A DNA stretch of 9,084 nt, taken from Nitrospirota bacterium (GTDB lineage Bacteria; NPL-UPA2; JAGMAN01). Location: contig JAUWHM010000157.1 in NCBI GenBank assembly GCA_030605915.1, positions 1-9,084 on the forward strand, given 5' to 3'. Position numbers and translations under genes: made by a program. This document shows, in pieces, positions 1-5,933 of this stretch. Position 1 is the first letter of the stretch, and every line of letters starts with the position of its first letter. The notes beneath the pieces were generated by a model. The model was not told the origin of the DNA. It saw only the letters and a list, made by a program, of their open reading frames with translations, and ran no database searches.

Positions 1-1
1 A

Positions 2-985
2 ATAAAGGTGGCTGGCTACCAGCGGGATTCGTTTAAAGCTTTAGCCCTGGCTCAGGCGGGGGTGGAGAGAGCCATAGCTGAGCTTAAGAAGCTCTCAGCG
101 GAGGGTTGGACCTCCCTTGAACAATCCTGGCCGGAAGCCAAGGAGATAGCCTTAGGAGAAAGCAAAGTTGTCTATAATATAGTGGATGAGGAAAGTAAGG
201 TTTGTATAAATAGTCTCTTAGAGGATGAGAGGGTCGGTTGGAACGCCCTGGAGATGCTCAAGAAACTGCCCGGGGCAGACAGTGAGTTGGCTGCTTCCAT
301 AATGGATTGGATAGATGAGCCATCGGCCACTCACCGGGAGGGAGGAGCTGAGAATGACTATTATCAGAATCTTCCTCAACCTTATCCCTGTAAAGATGGT
401 CCCCTGGACACGGTGGAGGAGCTGCTCTTGGTCAAGGGGATGACTCCATACATCTTCTATGGCGAGGACATCAATGATACACGTAAGAGTGCTGCACACA
501 GCCGAAGCAGTGCCGTAAGGCAGCCGAGGCAGTGCCGTAAGGCAAGCGACGGAAGCCTGGAAGAAGGGGAGGATGAGAATGGTGATGGGGAACTGCGCTC
601 CGGTATTAAGGACTTAATTACTGTCTGGACGGCTGGCCAGGTCAATATTAATACGGCCAGTGCGGTTGCCTTGCAGGCCGGCCTTGGTCTGGGGGCTGAC
701 CTCATAGATTACCTGATTTCTTACCGGGAGACTTATGGTCCCTTAAGAAGCAGTGAAGAGATTCAGGCTCTCTTTGCCCGGTTAGCCGACAGCTTAAGGG
801 TGAGCAGTGGCACCAAAAAGCGTTTAGAAGAACTATTGAAGAGAGGGAGGGTTACGGTTAAGTCTTCTGTCTTCCAGATAAATTCGGTTGGTATTCTGAG
901 GGATGGTCGGTTGGTGAAGAGGATAAGAGCCATCGTCCAGGTCAGCACTCATTCAGTGAAGACTATCTACTGGCGGGAAGAATGA
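2..985 (+). CDS. gspK: GspK-type minor pseudopilin (5' partial)
   Basis: This is a type II secretion minor pseudopilin, expected at the tip of the pseudopilus. The frame is open to the window edge. A GTG at position 8 exists, but the protein there begins after the point where a prepilin leader and hydrophobic N-terminal helix belong, so the true start lies upstream. Residue numbers count from that GTG. The stretch QAGVERAIAEL (16-26) matches the end of the pseudopilin helix. IVDEESK (58-64) and DWIDEP (100-105), followed by GAEND and a double Tyr, are typical of the first GspK helical domain, as is the ELLLVKGMTPYIFYG stretch (138-152). A second helix-hairpin-helix segment follows (VNINTASA, 212-219). 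The C-terminal strands SSVFQINSVGILRDG (286-300) also fit. A low-complexity linker at about 157-197 contains a DNA repeat and separates the two helical halves. The stop overlaps the next start as ATGA. Confidence 0.9.
   Translation: MKVAGYQRDSFKALALAQAGVERAIAELKKLSAEGWTSLEQSWPEAKEIALGESKVVYNIVDEESKVCINSLLEDERVGWNALEMLKKLPGADSELAASIMDWIDEPSATHREGGAENDYYQNLPQPYPCKDGPLDTVEELLLVKGMTPYIFYGEDINDTRKSAAHSRSSAVRQPRQCRKASDGSLEEGEDENGDGELRSGIKDLITVWTAGQVNINTASAVALQAGLGLGADLIDYLISYRETYGPLRSSEEIQALFARLADSLRVSSGTKKRLEELLKRGRVTVKSSVFQINSVGILRDGRLVKRIRAIVQVSTHSVKTIYWREE
507..550 (+). repeat. Two tandem 22-bp palindrome-containing repeats inside gspK
   Basis: Two direct copies begin at 507 and 529 and share the 16-mer GCAGTGCCGTAAGGCA. 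Each contains the inverted repeat TGCC-GTAA-GGCA, which as RNA would be a 4-bp stem closed by a GNRA-type tetraloop. The 22-base period is not a multiple of three, so the copies are read in different frames (SSAVRQ and QCRKA). The repetition is therefore at DNA level, not protein level. A related small palindrome, GTGCTGCAC, lies just upstream. The repeat sits in the linker between the two halves of GspK and keeps the reading frame open. Confidence 0.75.
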
Positions 986-2544
986 TGTTCGCGACCAAGA
1001 CAGCAACTGGTTTAGATATAGGGTCCAGTTTCATCAAGCTGGTCCAGCTCCGATTAAGGTCTGACCGTTTAGAGTTAGTCAACTTAGCCCTGGAAAAGAT
1101 TTCTCCCTCCTCTGAAAGAGGAGCATCTGAGAAAGAGGTGGTTGAGGTCCTGAGGAGAATTATTGAAGAAAAAAGAATAAAGATCCATACCCTTATCATA
1201 GCCATCCCTCGCCGCCTGTCAGTAGTCCGGTTAATTAGTCTGCCTTCAAAGGATGAGAGAGAGCTGAGAGAGATGGTCAGATTTGAGGCAGAGAGGCAGA
1301 TGCCCTTTCCCCTCAGTCAGATGGAGTTGGACTTCCAGATCATCCCCGGGCCAGGGGAAGATTCTAAGGTTCTCATGGGAGCTGTCCAGAAGGCGGATAT
1401 CCAGCGTCATCTCTCCCTTTTCAATCAGCTTGGCTTAAGGGTGGAGACTATCCAGTTGAGCTCTTTTGCTCTCTTCAACTGCCTTACCTATAATAGAGAG
1501 ATTGAAGAAGACAAAGTAACTGCTCTCCTCCACCTGGGGGCAGAGACTACCGAGATAGGCATCGTTCGTAGCGGAAGCCTTCAGTTCACTCAATGTATTA
1601 TGGAAGGGACAGTCAATTATATTCAGGTTCTCCACGACCAGCTAAGTATAAGCGTCAGCAAAGCGGAAGAGTTAATGAGGCAGGTGGGGGTTCCCAGAGG
1701 AGGCAGTATAAGGGAGATGAAAATAGTAAGGCTGGCTGAGTCCTGGTTAGACCATATGGTGAGACAGATAGAGCATTCCTTCCGCGCCTATCGGGCAGAA
1801 CCTGATGGTGCTGAGGTGGAGGAGCTAATCCTCAGTGGGGGAGGAGCTAACCTGAGGAACTTAGATTCAATTCTTCAGGAGAGATTGGGGATGAAGGTTC
1901 GCCTGATTGACCCTCTGCGAAGAATAGAGGTGGATTCTTCCCGTTTTAGCCTCTCAGAACTTGCTCCTCAGCTCCCTTTAGCTATTGGCCTGGCTCTGCG
2001 GGGAAGAGTGGCCGGAGGTATGGAAGTTAATCTCCTGCCTCAATCGGTGACCGAGGAAAAGGTGAGGCAGAGGAGAAGGAAGGTTCGCTTAAGTTCAGTT
2101 ATAGGAATGAGCATAGGAGTCCTGGCAGTAGTGGCTACCTTCATTGGAATGTTTAATGCCAAATTTAACCGGCTGAGAGTCCTGGAGGAAAAAATAGCGA
2201 CCTCGAAGCCGCTGGTGGAGAAAGTTGAGGGAATGAACGAGCAATTAAAAATTCTCACTAATTACTCTGATAGAAGCCGCTCCTCTTTAGAGATTCTGCG
2301 GGTCTTAAGCATCGTCAGTCCACCCAACCTTTACCTGACCAGTCTTACCTTCCAGAGGAATCGGTCCGTTGACCTGGCTGGGAGGGCTGATTCTGTGGAT
2401 GCTGTTTACTGGTTCCGTAATGCTCTACAAAAAAGCGGCTACTTTGATGAAATAGAGTTGAGGGGACCCAGTAAGGAGAGGGAGGAAGTGAGCTTTGGCA
2501 TAAGGTGCATCATTACAGCCGAAGGCAGTACTGCTTCACCGTAA
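982..2544 (+). CDS. pilM: PilM-PilN fusion (GspL-like) assembly platform protein
   Basis: This is an actin-like cytoplasmic platform protein fused to a PilN-like inner-membrane segment, the architecture of GspL. Residues 1-345 are PilM-like: GLDIGSSFIKLVQL (10-23) is the first phosphate loop, LHLGAETTEIGIV (183-195) the second, and LILSGGGANLRNL (282-294) the nucleotide-binding glycine loop. At 347-353 comes MEVNLLP, the usual beginning of PilN. It is followed by a basic stretch, one membrane helix (about 370-391), a short coiled coil, and a periplasmic ferredoxin-like domain (LTSLTF, then an LAGRAD-like strand near 455-470). By family knowledge the N-terminal half contacts the secretion ATPase and the C-terminal half pairs with PilO/GspM. 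The ATG at 982 overlaps the gspK stop, suggesting translational coupling; the ATG at 985 is an alternative. At 520 residues it matches PilM plus PilN combined. Confidence 0.88.
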   Translation: MMFATKTATGLDIGSSFIKLVQLRLRSDRLELVNLALEKISPSSERGASEKEVVEVLRRIIEEKRIKIHTLIIAIPRRLSVVRLISLPSKDERELREMVRFEAERQMPFPLSQMELDFQIIPGPGEDSKVLMGAVQKADIQRHLSLFNQLGLRVETIQLSSFALFNCLTYNREIEEDKVTALLHLGAETTEIGIVRSGSLQFTQCIMEGTVNYIQVLHDQLSISVSKAEELMRQVGVPRGGSIREMKIVRLAESWLDHMVRQIEHSFRAYRAEPDGAEVEELILSGGGANLRNLDSILQERLGMKVRLIDPLRRIEVDSSRFSLSELAPQLPLAIGLALRGRVAGGMEVNLLPQSVTEEKVRQRRRKVRLSSVIGMSIGVLAVVATFIGMFNAKFNRLRVLEEKIATSKPLVEKVEGMNEQLKILTNYSDRSRSSLEILRVLSIVSPPNLYLTSLTFQRNRSVDLAGRADSVDAVYWFRNALQKSGYFDEIELRGPSKEREEVSFGIRCIITAEGSTASP

Positions 2545-2551
2545 GGGGGAG
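2544..2551 (+). promoter_or_regulatory. Ribosome binding site that selects the TTG start at 2560
   Basis: The purine-rich run AGGGGGAG lies 8 bases before TTG 2560. The nearby ATG at 2552 is followed by a stop after three codons, so the TTG is the only start here that opens the PilO/GspM-like frame at its membrane-proximal end. Confidence 0.6.
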
Positions 2552-2559
2552 ATGGAAGT

Positions 2560-3102
2560 TTGACCTTATCCGGTCGGGAGAAAACGGTCTTTGGATTTTG
2601 TATTTTAGTAGCAGTAGGAGCTCTGCTTTACGTCTTTGCTCTGGAACCCATTCTCACCAGTTGGGAAAGGATGAATAGAAAGATACGCAGCAGAGAGATA
2701 CAACTTCGGAAAATATCCAGAGCCGTTAAGGAGAAGAAAAGCCTGGAGGCAGAACTCAAAGAGCTTACCAGGGGAGCTAAATTGGGGATACCTAAGGAGG
2801 AGTGGCGGACGGCTCTACTTTCCAGCCTGGACAAGATGGCCAGGGAAAGCAGAGTTACTATCGTCGGCCGCCAAACGCTTCCCATTAAGGAATATGGTTT
2901 CTACCAGGAGTTATCGGCTGAGGTGGAGGTGGAATGCGACTTAGCTACATTAAGTAAGTTCCTCTACCAGATGGAGACATCAGCTCAGATATTGAATGTG
3001 GAAACCTTGCAGCTCAATTCTAAGGGGAGAGGCTCCTCCCGGATGAAGGGACAAATGTCCATTTCTGCTATTCAGTTAGTTGAAGGTGGGGAGAAAGGAT
3101 GA
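2560..3102 (+). CDS. pilO: PilO/GspM-like inner-membrane platform protein
   Basis: This 180-residue bitopic membrane protein belongs to the GspM/PilO group. A short cytoplasmic N-terminus (MTLSGREK, with the R-E-K typical of GspM) leads to one membrane helix at about 9-29. A charged coiled coil follows (about 35-72), then a small periplasmic ferredoxin-like domain (about 85-175) with the FLYQMET helix and a closing strand near 165-173. In known systems this protein forms a heterodimer with the PilN/GspL periplasmic domain, here supplied by the upstream fusion. The sequence does not clearly separate PilO from GspM. The gene order favours PilO, while the upstream gspK and the REK start favour GspM. 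The TTG start has a good ribosome binding site, and the stop overlaps the next ATG as ATGA. Confidence 0.78.
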   Translation: MTLSGREKTVFGFCILVAVGALLYVFALEPILTSWERMNRKIRSREIQLRKISRAVKEKKSLEAELKELTRGAKLGIPKEEWRTALLSSLDKMARESRVTIVGRQTLPIKEYGFYQELSAEVEVECDLATLSKFLYQMETSAQILNVETLQLNSKGRGSSRMKGQMSISAIQLVEGGEKG

Positions 3103-3638
3103 GGCAAAACATAGCACCGCGTTTTGGCTGTTTGCTTCTTATCTGTATCGGTCTCCTCTGGGCAGGTGGAGATAGCTTTGCTCAAAAGGATTTCTCACAC
3201 TATGAAGTCATTGGTAGGCGTGACCTTTTCAAGCCGCCAGCGAAGGAAGTTAAGACAAAGGCCACCTCGGAAGCAGAGAAGGAGATGAAGGAACCTGCTG
3301 ATGGAAAGCAGGTTCAGGAACTAAAAAGCCTTGTAATAACTGGAATCGTCTCCATAGGAGATGAGCATAAGGTCATCCTTGAGAGAGGGAGTAAGAGTTA
3401 CTATTTAGGAGTTGGAGACGAAATTAAGGGGGCAGAGATTTTAGATATTGGAAGTGATAAGGTCATCTTGGGCTATCGGGGTAAGGAGGTAGAGCTTGTC
3501 TTTGAGAGGAAGCCAAAGGGTAGATATGAGAGACCCCCCTTCCCCGGTGAGGAACCTGCTTTGAGGAGGAGACCAACCAGATTAAGGAGGAGACCAACCA
3601 GATCGAGGAGGACAAGGGGGAGAACCAGACAACCTTAA
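3099..3638 (+). CDS. PilP/GspC-like periplasmic link protein with Arg-rich tail
   Basis: A signal peptide or N-terminal membrane helix (about 9-24; possible cleavage after SFA, 26-28) is followed by YEVIGRRDLFKP (35-46), the motif preceding the homology region in GspC and PilP. A charged linker (48-75) leads to a compact beta domain (78-136): VITGIVSIGD, then LGVGDEIKGAEILDIG and KVILGYRGKEVELVF. This is the PilP/GspC homology-region fold. By family knowledge it connects the inner-membrane platform to the secretin N0 domain. No proper lipobox is visible although PilP is normally a lipoprotein. The last 24 residues (156-179) hold 13 Arg arranged as degenerate heptads and are not typical of the family. 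They may result from a frameshift at a G-run (3616-3620). The gene shares ATGA with the upstream one. Confidence 0.75.
   Translation: MRQNIAPRFGCLLLICIGLLWAGGDSFAQKDFSHYEVIGRRDLFKPPAKEVKTKATSEAEKEMKEPADGKQVQELKSLVITGIVSIGDEHKVILERGSKSYYLGVGDEIKGAEILDIGSDKVILGYRGKEVELVFERKPKGRYERPPFPGEEPALRRRPTRLRRRPTRSRRTRGRTRQP
3564..3603 (+). repeat. Tandem 21-bp repeat encoding Arg-rich heptapeptides
   Basis: The 19-mer AGGAGGAGACCAACCAGAT occurs at 3564-3582 and again at 3585-3603, a period of 21 bases. In the gene frame this gives RRRPTRL and RRRPTRS. A degraded third unit (RRTRGRT) follows up to about 3629. The adjacent +2 frame is also open and would give acidic heptads (EETNQIK, EETNQIE). Confidence 0.8.
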
Positions 3639-3700
3639 TATGCCTCCCCTACTACCTGAGTTGCGGGAGGAGATGGAAGCTGAGGAAAGGAGATGATGAG
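3639..3700 (+). other. Intergenic gap with 18-codon ORF, possible displaced gene tail
   Basis: This short gap interrupts an otherwise tightly packed operon. ATG 3640 to TGA 3696 reads MPPLLPELREEMEAEERR. The frame is joined to the upstream gene if one G is removed from the run GGGGG at 3616-3620. It could be an independent leader-like ORF, non-coding, or the displaced C-terminus of the PilP/GspC-like protein. The ribosome binding site AAAGGAGA (3686-3693) for the next gene lies inside it. Confidence 0.35.
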
Positions 3701-5809
3701 GTGATGATTAAGGGACAAGAGAAATTGGCTGTTTTAGCTATTCTGCTTTTGGGGCTGATGCTGCTGGGGACAGAATGTGAGGAGGAGATAGAGACCGTAA
3801 AGATAACTCCATCTTCAGTAACCTTAGCAGTAGGGCAAAGTCAGCAGTTCACCGCCGAGGGCTATGACAGGACAGGAAAATGGATCGAACAGAAAGACTT
3901 CTCATGGACGGTAACAAGCACAGATACTACCAGCACAGTTGGCACCATAAGTGACTATGGGTTATTCACTGCTACTGGAAAAGGCGCCTGCCAGGTGGTT
4001 GCCTATTATGCTGAGACCTTACTTAGCGCTCCTGCTACTGTAACGGTAACCCAGACCTTAGAGGGCATAGAAATAACTCCATCCTCAGTTACGGTGGATG
4101 TCGGCTCAACCCAACAGTTTACTGCCACGGGCAAAGACACATATAATAACGAAGTGGCTGACTTTATCCCAAGCTGGTCGCTAACTGACCTAACTGTTCC
4201 TAATTTGGGGACGATAACCGTTGACACTGACGATAACAAGATAGCCACTTTCGAGGCCGTCAAGGCGGGAAGCGGGAAGATTAAAGCCACCTCTGGTTCA
4301 GCTATCGCTAGCGCCTCCCTGACCGTCCAGTCAGTACTGGAGTATGTAACCGTGGATGGAGGGAACGGAGAAGGGGTCCACTTTAGCGTACCCCAAGAAG
4401 GGACAGCAATTGTCACTGCTTACGGTTACGATGCTGATGACAATAGGCTGAGTATCACTCCGACCTTCACTTGGACACTTACCACCAACTTAGGATACAT
4501 TGACGAAACTGCCATTAACACCGGCAAATTCACCGCTGGAACTGCGGCCATGACCGGGACCATTACCGCCAGCACCACCATTGGTGATGTCACCAAAAGT
4601 GGCACTGTCTCAGTCACAGTAACCAAGAAATTAGGCAGTATAGAGATAAGCCCTACCGAGGCTACCGTAGATGTCGGTTCAACTCAGCAGTTCACTGGTA
4701 CCGGGAAGGATGTGGGCGGCAGTGATATGGATGAGAGCTTAGTTTTTACCTGGTCGCGATCACCGACAACTCTGGGCAGTATCACTTCATCTGGTCTATT
4801 TACTGCTGACGGAACCACTTATGGTGGTGGAGAGGTCATAGCCACCTCCGGCTCGGTTAGCGCCAGTGTCCCCATTATTGTGCAGCAGACGCTGGCCGCG
4901 GTGACCATTTATGGGCCAAGTGGGTATGGAGTGCCCATCACCGTTGCTCAGGTAGGCACAGCTGAACTGATAGTTTACGCTAACGATTACAGCGGCACTG
5001 AAATAACGGGAATAGCTGCTACCTGGACAGCTCCCTCTACCGGGACCACCAGCCTTGGGGGGATAGAGCCAGATACTACCGATGCGAACAAGGCTACCTT
5101 CACAGCAAGCACCACGGCTGGCACCGGTACTATTACTGCTACCGTTACTGTAGCGGGTGAAAGCAAAAATGGCACCATCTCAGTGACAATAAGCGAGGGC
5201 GATTTAGACACAATAGAGATAAAGCCTTCCTCAGCCACTGTTTATCAGGATAAAAGCGACGGCTTCACTGCCACTGGGAAGGATGCTAACAATAATGAGA
5301 TAACGATAGACCCAGCTCCAACCTGGACGCTATCGAGTATTGAAGGAGACTTAACTGTTAGCGATGATAACATGGGAGCCACCTTCACGGCATCTGGCAG
5401 CAAAGGACAAGGAAGTATCGTTGCTACCTCAACCTCAGAAGACGGGGTGGTCAGCAGTGGCAGTGCATCGATAACCGTAAAACAGGTATTGATCTCCATA
5501 GCCATCGCCGCTGGCAGTTATGGCCCGGGCCAGGCTCTTTATACCAATACGACCGATACGACCGATCCTGCTACGATAACTATCACTGCCTCTGGCTATG
5601 ACCTGAGAGGAGGATCCATGGACGAGCTAACCCCTTACTGGACAAGCACCGTAGGGTCAATAGAGCCTACGGCTGGCACGAACACAGCCACATTCACACC
5701 TGGTTCCTACACCGGGACTGGCAAGATTACGGCTGGCGAGGAGGTATATACCGATGCTGGAACCAAAGGCACCGACAAGACTGCTGAAATTGATGTGTAC
5801 ATTGAATAA
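3701..5809 (+). CDS. Exported protein with seven Ig-like (Big2-type) repeats
   Basis: This 702-residue protein has an N-terminal export signal (hydrophobic core about 9-23) and is otherwise made of bacterial Ig-like modules. Cys26 follows the core, but the preceding GTE is a poor lipobox, so lipidation is doubtful. Modules begin near residues 30, 120, 213, 311, 398, 502 and 597. Modules 1, 2, 4 and 6 share ITPSSVTVDVGSTQQFTATG-like starts, the Big2 hallmark. Modules 3, 5 and 7 form a longer second type beginning with a glycine-rich loop (VTVDGGNGEGV, VTIYGPSGYGV). No C-terminal sorting signal or enzymatic domain is seen. GTG 3701 is 7 bases from AAAGGAGA; ATG 3704 is an alternative start. Its place between the PilP-like and secretin genes suggests a surface protein or substrate tied to the machine, but the function is not known. 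Confidence 0.85.
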   Translation: MMIKGQEKLAVLAILLLGLMLLGTECEEEIETVKITPSSVTLAVGQSQQFTAEGYDRTGKWIEQKDFSWTVTSTDTTSTVGTISDYGLFTATGKGACQVVAYYAETLLSAPATVTVTQTLEGIEITPSSVTVDVGSTQQFTATGKDTYNNEVADFIPSWSLTDLTVPNLGTITVDTDDNKIATFEAVKAGSGKIKATSGSAIASASLTVQSVLEYVTVDGGNGEGVHFSVPQEGTAIVTAYGYDADDNRLSITPTFTWTLTTNLGYIDETAINTGKFTAGTAAMTGTITASTTIGDVTKSGTVSVTVTKKLGSIEISPTEATVDVGSTQQFTGTGKDVGGSDMDESLVFTWSRSPTTLGSITSSGLFTADGTTYGGGEVIATSGSVSASVPIIVQQTLAAVTIYGPSGYGVPITVAQVGTAELIVYANDYSGTEITGIAATWTAPSTGTTSLGGIEPDTTDANKATFTASTTAGTGTITATVTVAGESKNGTISVTISEGDLDTIEIKPSSATVYQDKSDGFTATGKDANNNEITIDPAPTWTLSSIEGDLTVSDDNMGATFTASGSKGQGSIVATSTSEDGVVSSGSASITVKQVLISIAIAAGSYGPGQALYTNTTDTTDPATITITASGYDLRGGSMDELTPYWTSTVGSIEPTAGTNTATFTPGSYTGTGKITAGEEVYTDAGTKGTDKTAEIDVYIE
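3788..5806 (+). repeat. Ig-like module array of order A-A-B-A-B-A-B
   Basis: Module starts by base are 3788, 4058, 4337, 4631, 4892, 5204 and 5489. Type A modules (1, 2, 4, 6) are 87-95 residues; type B modules (3, 5, 7) are 98-106 residues. The first six modules end in a TVTQT/VTKK/ITVKQV-like strand, and a Leu opens modules 2-7. The series looks like an A-B pair present three times, after one leading A module. Copies have diverged in DNA, so the duplication is not recent. Confidence 0.7.
5549..5566 (+). repeat. Perfect tandem duplication of a 9-mer in Ig module 7
   Basis: ACGACCGAT is repeated twice without a gap and encodes TTDTTD in a loop of the last Ig-like module. Module 7 is longer in this region than the other B-type modules, consistent with a recent in-frame slippage. 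Confidence 0.6.
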
Positions 5810-5927
5810 GAGATTAACTCTAACAAGAAAAGAATACATAGCCGCCGGCTTTCAGGTGGGCTCGCAGGGAGAAGGCTTATCCCTGTTCGGAAAGCAACCT
5901 TCCAAATCGAGGGCGAAAAGGAGGTAG
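5793..5927 (+). CDS. Possible 44-codon small ORF before the secretin gene
   Basis: The ORF starts at ATG 5793 inside the end of the Ig-repeat gene (TTG 5802 is an alternative) and stops at TAG 5925, six bases before the secretin start. It contains KEYIAAGFQVGSQGEG and SLFGKQ, which look protein-like, and ends in a basic run (SRAKRR). No ribosome binding site is visible before either start, and I recognise no family. The frame of the upstream gene also stays open past its own stop, to TAA 5941, so an open frame here is weak evidence. It may be a coupling leader, a gene remnant or chance. Confidence 0.25.
   Translation: MCTLNKRLTLTRKEYIAAGFQVGSQGEGLSLFGKQPSKSRAKRR
5848..5895 (+). other. Nested inverted repeats upstream of the secretin gene
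   Basis: The outer arms are GCTTTC (5848-5853) and GAAAGC (5890-5895). The inner arms are CAGGGA (5865-5870) and TCCCTG (5880-5885), with a nine-base loop. Both pairs are perfect over 6 bp. There is no T-run after it, so it does not look like an intrinsic terminator. It sits 22 bases before the secretin ribosome binding site and could be an mRNA processing, stability or translation-control element. Confidence 0.4.
5918..5924 (+). promoter_or_regulatory. Strong ribosome binding site for the secretin TTG start
   Basis: AAGGAGG lies 9 bases before TTG 5934. The secretin signal peptide begins directly at this TTG. The closest other TTG (5929) is out of frame, so this site fixes the start. Confidence 0.75.
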
Positions 5928-5933
5928 ATTGTT

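Noticed and set aside
173..180. A TATAAT-like promoter element in gspK
   Set aside because: It lies inside a conserved coding region with no convincing -35 element at the right distance and no gene starting soon after.
2020..2544. A separate pilN gene starting at the ATG of MEVNLLP
   Set aside because: The reading frame is continuous with the PilM part, and the GGAGG before this ATG is only one base away, too close to serve as a ribosome binding site. An internal start is not excluded but is not supported.
3752..3781. Lipoprotein signal in the Ig-repeat protein at Cys26
   Set aside because: The residues before the Cys (GTE) do not fit the lipobox, as Glu at position -1 is not normally accepted. 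Ordinary signal peptide export is more likely.
4006..4416. A 136-codon minus-strand open frame in the Ig-repeat gene
   Set aside because: Its Val/Ser/Thr-rich product mirrors the Ig repeats on the plus strand, and similar shadows recur across the other modules.
5835..5900. A cyclic di-GMP-I riboswitch, because AGCCGCCGG resembles part of its core
   Set aside because: The conserved surrounding elements (the GGCAAACC-like segment and the tetraloop-receptor arrangement) are not present, and the visible pairing has a different layout.
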